Part shown: positions 36,220 through 43,251 of the stretch, piece after piece
Numbering within the stretch: the first letter of the stretch is position 1
Layout of the letters: each line of letters starts with the position of its first letter
Assembly: GCA_001897855.1 (NCBI GenBank)
Contig: MKUO01000001.1
Location: 434,001-498,000 of the forward strand
Direction of reading: 5' to 3'
From: Bacteroidetes bacterium 43-93
GTDB taxonomy: Bacteria > Bacteroidota > Bacteroidia > Chitinophagales > Chitinophagaceae
Length of the DNA stretch: 64,000 bases
The notes under the pieces: generated by a model
Seen by the model: the letters and a program-made list of their open reading frames with translations, nothing else
The model's database searches: none
Told to the model about the DNA's origin: nothing
Program-made: the position numbers and the translations under genes

Positions 36220-36687
36220 TTATACTTTGAAGTGAGAGAACGCCTTGTTGGCTTCAGCCATACGGTGCGTATCTTCTTTCTTTTTGAAAGCGCCGCCTTC
36301 ACCCTTAGATGCAGCAACGATTTCGTTAGCCAGTTTATCAGCGATAGTACGACCATTACGTTCGCGGCTGTAACGGATCAGCCATTTCATGCTCAGGGAT
36401 ATTTTACGGTCAGGACGTACTTCAGCAGGGATCTGGAAAGTAGCACCACCAATACGGCGGCTACGAACCTCAACAGCCGGAGTAACGTTAGCCAAAGCGC
36501 GTTTCCACACTTCGTAACCATTTTCACCTGTCATCTGGCTCACTTTATCCAGTGCATCGTAGAATGCACTCAGAACCACAGTTTTGTTACCACCCCACAT
36601 CAGGCAGTTAACGAAACGTGTAACGTGTTTATCGTTGAATTTAGGATCTGGAGCTAAAGGGAGCTTTTTTGCTTGTGCCTTCCTCAT
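36220..36687 (-). CDS. rpsG: 30S ribosomal protein S7
   Basis: 155 residues. MRKAQAKKLPLAPDPKFNDK, then TRFVNCLMWGGNKTVVLSAFYDAL, VEVRSRRIGGATFQIPAEVRP and the basic C-terminal helix. Primary 16S-binding protein of the small-subunit head. It follows rpsL by 30 bp, as in the str operon. Unlike the usual order, fusA does not come next: a hairpin and a lipoprotein gene do. Confidence 0.97.
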   Translation of the reverse strand: MRKAQAKKLPLAPDPKFNDKHVTRFVNCLMWGGNKTVVLSAFYDALDKVSQMTGENGYEVWKRALANVTPAVEVRSRRIGGATFQIPAEVRPDRKISLSMKWLIRYSRERNGRTIADKLANEIVAASKGEGGAFKKKEDTHRMAEANKAFSHFKV

Positions 36688-36717
36688 GTTTGGCTATAAA
36701 TTACTTGAATGAATTAA

Positions 36718-37098
36718 TTATTTTTTAGCTTTTTCGCGTTTAGTACCGTATTTAGAGCGGCTTTGCTTACGGTCTTTTACACCCGCAGTATCCAGCGCAC
36801 CACGTACGATATGGTAACGTACACCCGGTAAGTCCTTCACACGACCACCGCGTATCAGCACGATAGAGTGCTCTTGCAGGTTGTGGCCTTCACCAGGGAT
36901 ATATGCGATAACTTCTACCTTATTGGTAAGACGCACTTTGGCAACTTTACGCAGGGCAGAGTTTGGTTTCTTTGGAGTAGTCGTGTACACACGTGTGCAA
37001 ACACCGCGGCGTTGAGGACAAGCATCCAAAGCACGAGACTTTGATTTTGCGCGTATTTGTGTACGACCTTTACGAACTAATTGCTGAATAGTAGGCAT
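36718..37098 (-). CDS. rpsL: 30S ribosomal protein S12
   Basis: 126 residues. [32 protein letters not shown] and [29 protein letters not shown], including the aspartate normally methylthiolated by RimO in VKDLPGV. Decoding-centre protein. The residues linked to streptomycin resistance (Lys in TPKKP and Lys in RVKDLP) have the wild-type form. Heads the rpsL-rpsG operon and has a strong promoter. Confidence 0.97.
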   Translation of the reverse strand: MPTIQQLVRKGRTQIRAKSKSRALDACPQRRGVCTRVYTTTPKKPNSALRKVAKVRLTNKVEVIAYIPGEGHNLQEHSIVLIRGGRVKDLPGVRYHIVRGALDTAGVKDRKQSRSKYGTKREKAKK

Positions 37099-37131
37099 TA
37101 TCTATACCGTTAATGTAATTTTTAAGGACTG

Positions 37132-37162
37132 CAAAGGTAATATATTTTGATAAACCAACAAA
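37132..37162 (-). promoter_or_regulatory. promoter of rpsL-rpsG
   Basis: On the minus strand TACCTTTG (37132-37139) and TTTG (37159-37162) with a 19-base spacer, an exact Bacteroidota consensus, 33 bases before the rpsL start. Confidence 0.85.
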
Positions 37163-37174
37163 AAAATAAACCTT

Positions 37175-37606
37175 TTAATATCGGTTTTTTTCTTCCTCTT
37201 TTTTATCCGAACCATTCATATTGGTTGGGTTCAGGGTAATGGTATACAAAATATACATCATAAAATAGGGCACCGGGCTACCCAAAAACAGGCGGACTGA
37301 GCTTATTACATCCAGGAATCCGACGCCGAAAAGTTCCGTTTTCCATTGTATCAGCCCTATGATTCCTATAATAGATATGGTTAGCCCATAGCTATATACC
37401 CAAACTCGTTTAGGCCAAGGCAAAACTTGCTTTGCCCAGCCCCAATACCCGGCGGCGAGTATCAGTAATAGCACTATAAGATGCCCCAATTGCCTGATGA
37501 CAGCTGGAAAAAAATCAGCGTGTCCTTCGGTGAAATATTGATAATCGAGCCAGCTGAATAATATGATAATGGAAAAAGCCAGCCAGAAACGTAGCTTATG
37601 CCGCAT
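37175..37606 (-). CDS. exosortase-associated membrane protein
   Basis: 143 residues from ATG 37606 (MRHKLRFWLAF), whose first bases overlap the exosortase stop by 11 bp; the longer frame to 37729 is buried in the exosortase gene. Four hydrophobic helices (about 6-20, 38-57, 67-86, 101-125), and a Lys/Glu-rich cytosolic tail (GSDKKEEEKNRY). Bacteroidota exosortases of the XrtX kind are known to have a dedicated membrane partner of this size; I assign it by context and topology, not by a motif. Function unknown. Confidence 0.7.
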   Translation of the reverse strand: MRHKLRFWLAFSIIILFSWLDYQYFTEGHADFFPAVIRQLGHLIVLLLILAAGYWGWAKQVLPWPKRVWVYSYGLTISIIGIIGLIQWKTELFGVGFLDVISSVRLFLGSPVPYFMMYILYTITLNPTNMNGSDKKEEEKNRY

Positions 37607-38120
37607 TCCGGAAGGCATTTTTAGCATAAAGCACCCAACCATAAAATACCACACCGTAAATCGCCAGCTTGAATGCGTAATGGTGGGCAAAATCGGTAAG
37701 GTAATGGTGGGTATAAAACATTTCGGCAAGTACTGCGCAGCGAATTACATTGAGTATATATATCACAACGCTGCCGGCAAGGGAAAAAAGAAGCATCCTG
37801 CGCCAGTTGGTAGGTATGCACAGTATAAAGCCTATATACAGTACCATTAGCTCCAGGCCATTGCACTGCGGAGCGATAGTTACTGATTCAACACCGTTTA
37901 TGTAAACGCTGTTTCCTACCCAGGTAGCCTTTATAAAAAGATCCAGCAGCTTTGCGGTGCCATATTGTACTGCAGATGTCAATTGAGCATCCGGAATGCC
38001 GATAGGGCCCAGCCACAATTTGTAAAGCAGGTTCCAGCCAATAACTAATGCCAGGCCCTTTAAAATAAAAGGCCGGGCATTGTCTGGAATTACTTTATGT
38101 AAGGAGGCTGCTTTAGACAT
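37596..38120 (-). CDS. exosortase family transpeptidase-like protein (XrtX-like)
   Basis: 174 residues from ATG 38120, four bases after the substrate gene's stop; the longer frame to 38174 overlaps that gene. Multi-span membrane protein with the exosortase/archaeosortase triad: Cys86 in APQCNGLELM, Arg127 in NVIRCAVLAEMFYT, His146/147 in DFAHHYAFK. Such enzymes cut CTERM tails of exported proteins and may attach them to another molecule. The adjoining gene encodes a small CTERM-like protein, and a membrane partner follows. Bacteroidota form resembling XrtX; the exact subtype is inferred. Confidence 0.9.
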   Translation of the reverse strand: MSKAASLHKVIPDNARPFILKGLALVIGWNLLYKLWLGPIGIPDAQLTSAVQYGTAKLLDLFIKATWVGNSVYINGVESVTIAPQCNGLELMVLYIGFILCIPTNWRRMLLFSLAGSVVIYILNVIRCAVLAEMFYTHHYLTDFAHHYAFKLAIYGVVFYGWVLYAKNAFRNAA

Positions 38121-38124
38121 GCCT

Positions 38125-38325
38125 TTATTTTTCAGCATTTTTCTTTTTAGACTGGGCATAGCGCTTAATGCCATACCCCGCGCCTGCAGCTAGCAGAAGA
38201 CTTAATCCGCCATCCAAAGGTGCATTATTGGTAGGGGGCTTATAATTGTCCCAGTGTCCCCAGCCTGCAGAAGCTGCCAGAGGTAAGCTTAATGTGATGA
38301 TAAGTGCAAAGAGGATAGATTTCAT
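38125..38325 (-). CDS. tiny CTERM (PID-CTERM-like) exosortase substrate
   Basis: 66 residues. Signal peptide MKSILFALIITLSLPLAASA (cleavage after residue 20), then a 15-residue mature segment (GWGHWDNYKPPTNNA), then a sorting tail: PLDGG at 36-40, a short hydrophobic stretch LSLLLAAGAGYGI (41-53) and a basic end (KRYAQSKKKN). This is the layout of the Bacteroidota PID-CTERM motif, with Leu for Ile. Almost nothing is left once the tail is removed. First gene of the exosortase operon; it ends four bases before the exosortase start. Confidence 0.85.
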   Translation of the reverse strand: MKSILFALIITLSLPLAASAGWGHWDNYKPPTNNAPLDGGLSLLLAAGAGYGIKRYAQSKKKNAEK

Positions 38326-38451
38326 GAATATTATTTTTTGTCTATGAAAGATGGGTCAAAGATGCAACTTAATATGAAAATATAGAAATTTCAGTACCTG
38401 CTTAACATTAGATTAATGAATGGTTAACGATAGCTACTGATTATCAACGGG

Positions 38452-39780
38452 TTATTGCTTAGGGCCGGGCAATATCCATGGTTTATGCGTTAAGCTTTGC
38501 CAGGGTGTAGCGGCAAGATCAACCGAAGTATCAATTAAAGGCTGCGGAATCCGTCCGTTTAAACTCACTTCGCTGTTAACAAAAATCTTCACTTTCTGCC
38601 CCAATCCGGTATATAGTTTTTTTAGGTACTGCGCATACTGCCAGCATAGTTCCGGCGAACCGGGTATATCAATAGCCTGTCTTTCGGGCAATCTTTGTGC
38701 CGGCTGTTCTATGCGCATTTCCCTGGTTCTTATATTCACTATTTCAAAAAAGGCAAAGCCTCTTTTATCGCGCAGCATCATTCGCCAGGCCATTTTATGC
38801 CCTTCATCCGTCCAGGTGACATCGCCTTTTATGAAAAAATGCCGGATGGGCAGTATTAATTGAAGGAGTATATAAACAGATATTAACGAGATGATCATTT
38901 TCTGTTTTTGACCGGAGGTTTGCGCTGGCACACCTACAGTTTTTTCTTCCGGTAAAAAACTATCATAGAACGATGCAGGGAAGAAAAACAGGGTAGAGGA
39001 CAAAGCCATAAATGGGAAAATGCCTATCTGGAATATCTGCTGGTTGAAGAAGTTAAAGATCAAAGCAGCGATAAAGGCGGTGTTACGGGTGCGTTTAAAA
39101 CATAAGGCAGGTATTAATAATAGATCGAAGATGATTCCGAGCCAGGAGAATACGACAGGCGCCCATGATTGCCTTACGATATAGCCAAAGTAGAGATTAC
39201 CGGTCTCTTCAGCAAACCATAATTTCAACGGCAGTCCGTGCATCCAGTCCGGGTACAATTTTGCAATAGCTGCGAACACAAACACACAGCTTACCTGGAA
39301 CTGGAATAGAAAAGTACACCATCTGGGGCAGGTGTTTGATGCTATTGCTCTTCCTTGTTTCACATCCATTGACAATCGCCTGTTTGCGGGTGTCAGCGCC
39401 AGCATCCAGCAGAGCAGTACCATCAGGTAATAGTGATTATTATAATTGATCTGCTGCGCCAGGTAGAAGAAGGTCCATAATGTTGCCATTACTATGGATG
39501 AAATGCGGAAGTACAAACCCGCCGCCACGGCGAGCGCAGCAATAGCCATAACCGCTACGTAAAAAAACATAACCGGCCCGTGTAAAACCTGCAGCCATTC
39601 AAAACCAATAGCGGGAAAGAGCAGGGGTGGATCTACAAACGCTTCTTTAACACCTCCCGCAACTATTTGCATCAGGCATTCTACAAACATCATCAGTCCA
39701 AATAATATCCGGAATACAACGAGTGCGCCATTATCGGTTTCTTCAAATGCTTTGGTCCTGATGCTTGTGTTTTGACTCAT
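38452..39780 (-). CDS. HTTM (vitamin K-dependent gamma-carboxylase-like) membrane protein
   Basis: 442 residues. The N-terminal half is the HTTM domain with four paired hydrophobic segments: RILFGLMMFVECLMQIVAGG, HGPVMFFYVAVMAIAALAV, FYLAQQINYNNHYYLMVLL and FQFQVSCVFVFAAIAKLYP. The C-terminal ~150 residues are soluble (WRMMLRDKRGFAFFEIVN, HKPWILPGP). Bacterial HTTM proteins resemble eukaryotic gamma-glutamyl carboxylase but their reaction is mostly unknown. It lies 126 bp upstream of the exosortase operon on the same strand; partnership unproven. Confidence 0.87.
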   Translation of the reverse strand: MSQNTSIRTKAFEETDNGALVVFRILFGLMMFVECLMQIVAGGVKEAFVDPPLLFPAIGFEWLQVLHGPVMFFYVAVMAIAALAVAAGLYFRISSIVMATLWTFFYLAQQINYNNHYYLMVLLCWMLALTPANRRLSMDVKQGRAIASNTCPRWCTFLFQFQVSCVFVFAAIAKLYPDWMHGLPLKLWFAEETGNLYFGYIVRQSWAPVVFSWLGIIFDLLLIPALCFKRTRNTAFIAALIFNFFNQQIFQIGIFPFMALSSTLFFFPASFYDSFLPEEKTVGVPAQTSGQKQKMIISLISVYILLQLILPIRHFFIKGDVTWTDEGHKMAWRMMLRDKRGFAFFEIVNIRTREMRIEQPAQRLPERQAIDIPGSPELCWQYAQYLKKLYTGLGQKVKIFVNSEVSLNGRIPQPLIDTSVDLAATPWQSLTHKPWILPGPKQ

Positions 39781-39804
39781 TGATGCCCAAGATACAACCC
39801 TAAT

Positions 39805-39827
39805 AAAAAAGCCTGCAATGCAGGCTT
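39805..39827 (-). terminator. terminator after the cysteine desulfurase gene
   Basis: AAGCCTGCA / TGCAGGCTT hairpin; on the minus strand it is followed by six T (39805-39810), 7 bases after the stop. Confidence 0.85.
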
Positions 39828-39833
39828 CAGTTT

Positions 39834-40967
39834 TTATACGAGTTCTTTAAGTTTTTCAATTACAGTATCTATTTCCTCCCGGGTGTTTTGCTTACTGAAA
39901 GAAAACCTGATTGGCACCATGTTTTCGCTGCGGCCGTTGTATAGCGCTTTAATAACATGGCTGATGGAATTAGCGCCGCTGCTGCAGGCGCTGCCACCGC
40001 TTACACAAATACCTGCCATATCCAGGTTAAAGAGCAGCATTTCAGATTTGTCAGTCTTAGGGAAGGAAATATTTAAAACCGTATATAAAGCCTTGCTTCC
40101 GTTCTCGCCGTTAATAGTTGCTCCGGGGAAAGATTCAGTCACCTTTTGTGCCATATAATCCTTCAAGCCCCGCACATAGTCACTATCCTCTTGTTGCTTT
40201 TGCATGGCCAGTTCCAGGGCTTTTGCATACCCCACAATACCATACAGGTTCTCGGTTCCCGCGCGCATATTGCGCTCCTGTGCCCCGCCATTCAGCATTG
40301 GGTGTATCTTGATCTCTTCATTAATAAAGAGGATACCCACACCTTTAGGCCCGTGGAATTTATGCCCTGCAGAGCTGGCAAAATGTATATGCAGCGACCG
40401 GAGATCTATAGGGTAGTGGCCAATGGTTTGCACCATATCGCAATGGAAGAGCGCGCCATACTTCTTACACAGTTCGCCAACAGCGGCAACGTCCAGCAGG
40501 TTGCCTATCTCGTTATTGGCGTGCATCAGCGTTACCAGCGTTTTTTCCGGGCTATCTGCAAGTAAACTTTCCAAATGCGTAAGATCTACCTGGCCATTTT
40601 CTGTAAGGTCTACAAAGCTCAGCCTCGCCTGTCCCGACTTTGCTATATTCTCTGCCGTATGCAGGGTAGCATGGTGTTCTATCGGGGATGTGATGACGTG
40701 CCCGCAGCCAAGATCGCGTACCGAAGCAGTGATGGCTGTATTACTACTCTCTGTACCTCCGGAGGTAAAGAATATTTCTCCCGGGTTGCAATGCAGCAGT
40801 TTCGCCACGGTTTTGCGTGCGTTCTCAATGGCCATTTTGGTTTCACGGCCATAAGAATATATGGAAGACGGATTGCCGAACTTTTCTGTAAGATAGGGCA
40901 TCATAGCTTCCAGCACCTGCGGATCGAGGGACGTGGTGGCTGCATTATCAAAGTAAATACGCTGCAT
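39834..40967 (-). CDS. cysteine desulfurase (NifS/IscS-like)
   Basis: 377 residues. Class V PLP enzyme: FTSGGTESSNTA, HCDMVQTIGHYPID with the PLP-contacting Asp, the Schiff-base lysine K203 in SSAGHKFHG, and the active-site loop CVSGGSACSSGAN with the sulfur-accepting Cys. It removes sulfur from cysteine for Fe-S clusters or thionucleosides. A tRNA-modification partner or an iscU is not next to it, so its acceptor is open. A minus-strand TAACTTTG at 40988-40995 is a good -7 box. Confidence 0.92.
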   Translation of the reverse strand: MQRIYFDNAATTSLDPQVLEAMMPYLTEKFGNPSSIYSYGRETKMAIENARKTVAKLLHCNPGEIFFTSGGTESSNTAITASVRDLGCGHVITSPIEHHATLHTAENIAKSGQARLSFVDLTENGQVDLTHLESLLADSPEKTLVTLMHANNEIGNLLDVAAVGELCKKYGALFHCDMVQTIGHYPIDLRSLHIHFASSAGHKFHGPKGVGILFINEEIKIHPMLNGGAQERNMRAGTENLYGIVGYAKALELAMQKQQEDSDYVRGLKDYMAQKVTESFPGATINGENGSKALYTVLNISFPKTDKSEMLLFNLDMAGICVSGGSACSSGANSISHVIKALYNGRSENMVPIRFSFSKQNTREEIDTVIEKLKELV

Positions 40968-40987
40968 TGTAGTAGTATTACAGGCTG

Positions 40988-40995
40988 CAAAGTTA
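40988..40995 (-). promoter_or_regulatory. -7 box of the cysteine desulfurase gene
   Basis: CAAAGTTA on the plus strand is TAACTTTG on the minus strand, matching TAnnTTTG, 20 bases before the start codon. No clear -33. Confidence 0.55.
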
Positions 40996-41052
40996 CTGTA
41001 AATCAGGCTTTATTGCGGTAGTCTTTACAGCCTGTAGTACTATTTGTAAATT

Positions 41053-41544
41053 TTAACGTTCATCTGCCGAAGGGCCGAACATACCTGGCACCGGTACATC
41101 CAGCAAGCGCAGGTACACGCTAAGTTGGCCTCTGTGATGCACCATATGTTGCTGCTCACGGTGCAGTATAGCAGTGCGTGGCAGGTCATATATTATGTGG
41201 TCACCTCTTCTAAGGCTCCAGTTCTTCTGCAGATCTTCGTCTGTGGCTTTGCTTAAGGCTTCTACTGCTGCCGCCAGCTTGTTGTCATATTCTGCCAGTA
41301 TCTGTTCCTTATTTTCCGGCATGTTGGGTTTATACACAATGCTGGCAAAGTCAAAACCATCAGAATCCAGCAACCTGTTGACCCATAAAGGTAATTCGGC
41401 CAAGTGCATGGCCAGTCTGCCCAGCGTCATCGATTTTTCATGCGGGCGCCATTCAAGCTTATCTTCCGGTAAACGTTCCAGTATCTTTTTATTACCCGCA
41501 GCAACTGCCTGCAATTGCTGCACATAGGTTTGCGCTAAACTCAT
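41053..41544 (-). CDS. DinB family protein
   Basis: 163 residues from ATG 41544 (MSLAQTYVQQLQ). DinB/YfiT four-helix-bundle proteins bind a metal with three His, here seen in GRLAMHLAELP and AILHREQQHMVHHRGQ. Members include thiol transferases and uncharacterised enzymes. No activity can be stated. The frame can be extended upstream to 41619 by 25 residues of no family character. Located directly downstream of a SPOUT methyltransferase gene. Confidence 0.88.
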   Translation of the reverse strand: MSLAQTYVQQLQAVAAGNKKILERLPEDKLEWRPHEKSMTLGRLAMHLAELPLWVNRLLDSDGFDFASIVYKPNMPENKEQILAEYDNKLAAAVEALSKATDEDLQKNWSLRRGDHIIYDLPRTAILHREQQHMVHHRGQLSVYLRLLDVPVPGMFGPSADER

Positions 41545-41619
41545 AGTATCAAAAATTTTACCCGAAAGTAATGATGCTATTGCAACTGAATGATTGCTAT
41601 AGCTGATACGGGTATTCAA

Positions 41620-42144
41620 TTATTTTCTCACCAATTCCCAAAGAACCACCCCCACGCTCACAGATATATTCAGAGAATGTTTTGATCCCCATTGCGGTAT
41701 CTCTATACAGCCATCGGCAATAGCCAATACTTCATCATTCACCCCGGTTACTTCGTTGCCAAATACAAGGGCAATGCGCTCACCTTCATTCATGCCGAAT
41801 TGCTCGAGCGAAATGCTGTTATGGGCCTGTTCTACGGCATATATCCTGTAGCCATCATCCTTAGCAGCTTTTACAGCATCCATAGTGGTAGCAAAATGCT
41901 TCCATGCCACAGTCTCTGTAGCGCCGAGTGCCGTTTTCTGTATATCGCGATGGGGCGGTGCCGGTGTATAACCGCATAAATAGATACCCTCGGCAGCGAA
42001 CGCATCGCAGGTGCGAAACGTAGACCCTACGTTATGCATACTGCGCACATCGTCCAGTATTACCAATACTGGTTTTTTAGCTGCCTGCTGTATGGCTGCG
42101 GCATCTATCCTGCCCAATTCGTCCATTGTTTTCTTTGTAAACAT
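41620..42144 (-). CDS. TrmH/SpoU family RNA 2'-O-methyltransferase
   Basis: 174 residues. SPOUT trefoil-knot motifs: motif 1 LDDVRSMHNVGSTFRTCDAF, motif 2 ALVFGNEVTGVNDEV, motif 3 CIEIPQWGSKHSLNISVSVGVVLWE. It transfers methyl from AdoMet to a ribose 2'-OH of tRNA or rRNA. The short N-terminus lacks the extra RNA-binding domain of RlmB, so tRNA is likelier. A CAAAAATA at 42164-42171 on the plus strand is a minus-strand TATTTTTG -7 box. Confidence 0.92.
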   Translation of the reverse strand: MFTKKTMDELGRIDAAAIQQAAKKPVLVILDDVRSMHNVGSTFRTCDAFAAEGIYLCGYTPAPPHRDIQKTALGATETVAWKHFATTMDAVKAAKDDGYRIYAVEQAHNSISLEQFGMNEGERIALVFGNEVTGVNDEVLAIADGCIEIPQWGSKHSLNISVSVGVVLWELVRK

Positions 42145-42214
42145 CGCGCTCTAAAGTTGCCGGCAAAAATAAGACGCGTCCGCACGGCAAAAGCAATATT
42201 TTTTGTGTCATTAT

Positions 42215-42247
42215 TTTGTAATGATATAGTGCTTAATCGTATATTTG
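42215..42247 (+). promoter_or_regulatory. promoter of clpS
   Basis: TTTG at 42215-42218, a 21-base spacer, TATATTTG at 42240-42247, 20 bases before ATG 42268. Confidence 0.8.
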
Positions 42248-42267
42248 CAGCCAAATCACAACTATTT

Positions 42268-42567
42268 ATGAACACTCGGGAATATCAGAATGGTATTCAG
42301 TGGCAAACCCAGGAAGAGGAAGAACTCGCCGTCCTTACGGAAGAATTTCATAACCTTATTGTTTGGAATGACGATGTGAATACGTTCGACCATGTGATCG
42401 CATCCTTAATGGAGATATGCGATCATCATCCGGAGCAGGCAGAACAATGCGCCCTAATCATTCATCACAAAGGTAAATGCGGCGTAAAAAAGGGCAGCTT
42501 TGATATATTGCGGCCAATGGCGGAAGCCCTTATTGACAGGGGCATACAGGCTACTATAGATTATTAG
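42268..42567 (+). CDS. clpS: Clp protease adaptor ClpS
   Basis: 99 residues from ATG 42268; a longer frame upstream to 42034 is rejected because it overlaps the promoter and the other gene. The ClpS core is seen in FHNLIVWNDDVNTFDHVIASL (with the N-degron pocket NDD-T-FDxV), and the end HHKGKCGVKKGSFDIL. It delivers N-end-rule substrates to ClpAP. clpA is not in the window. Followed by a good terminator. Confidence 0.92.
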   Translation: MNTREYQNGIQWQTQEEEELAVLTEEFHNLIVWNDDVNTFDHVIASLMEICDHHPEQAEQCALIIHHKGKCGVKKGSFDILRPMAEALIDRGIQATIDY

Positions 42568-42588
42568 TAATATGAAATATATACAGTA

Positions 42589-42617
42589 AGCGCCCTGGAA
42601 ACAGGGCGCTTTTTTTG
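42589..42617 (+). terminator. terminator after clpS
   Basis: AGCGCCCTG / CAGGGCGCT, 9-bp stem, GAAA tetraloop, eight T. Confidence 0.92.
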
Positions 42618-42620
42618 GCA

Positions 42621-43115
42621 CTACTTTTTCGATCTATACTCTACTAAGTAGCGCTGCAGTACATTGTTTTTAAACTGGAGCTCTACCATGTCATTATCAA
42701 ACGTATAGCGCAGTTGTTGATTATTGAGGTCAATGGACATATTCTGTGGTATCCCCAGTTGTTTAATTACTTCGTCCATGGTAGCTTTACCCGGTTCCAG
42801 GTACTGTGCTTTCCCTGCATTCCATGTGCCTGAGTTTTGGTGTTTGGCACTAAACTGGTAACGAGCAACACGGTTTACTTTCATGTCCCATTCTATTTGC
42901 AGTGAATAGTCCGTCATGGCATAGCTCCAGCGCATCGTATTATTTGCGGTCATACTTGTTGTAGGCTTGCCTATCAATGCTTCCACGTCGTCTGTGGTAG
43001 ATTGATAAGGCTTAATAGAGGTCACGTTGGGAAGCTTTGCGGCCTGCGCTTTATCGGCGGCAAAGCTGTTTGCTGCAACCAGTAAGATGCAGCATAGCAG
43101 GATTATCTTTTTCAT
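42621..43115 (-). CDS. periplasmic BamE/SmpA-like protein
   Basis: 164 residues from ATG 43115. Signal peptide MKKIILLCCILLVAANSFAA. Two SmpA/OmlA-like halves are visible: STTDDVEALIGKPTT...WSYA and ATMDEVIKQLGIPQN...RYTF, each a helix followed by strands, as in BamE-type folds with a recurrent (M/T)xxVxxLxGxP motif. It has no lipobox, unlike BamE, so it is probably a soluble periplasmic relative. Function unknown. Confidence 0.78.
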   Translation of the reverse strand: MKKIILLCCILLVAANSFAADKAQAAKLPNVTSIKPYQSTTDDVEALIGKPTTSMTANNTMRWSYAMTDYSLQIEWDMKVNRVARYQFSAKHQNSGTWNAGKAQYLEPGKATMDEVIKQLGIPQNMSIDLNNQQLRYTFDNDMVELQFKNNVLQRYLVEYRSKK

Positions 43116-43251
43116 AAGCTGGTTTCCATCATCAACGGAGGATAAGGTTTTTATATTGTTCCTTTCCCCCATATTATCACCCTTTTAAGAATTCTTTATG
43201 CTTTCAACTCTAGCCCGTAGACCTTATTTTTGACCCTGCTCAATTTTGGTT

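Noticed and set aside
37596-37729. Long start for the exosortase-associated membrane protein at 37729
   Set aside because: Would add 41 residues that overlap the exosortase coding sequence in another frame; ATG 37606 fits the operon junction.
38125-39780. Gamma-carboxylation of the exosortase substrate by the HTTM protein
   Set aside because: The short mature segment has no Glu to be modified; only the basic tail has one.
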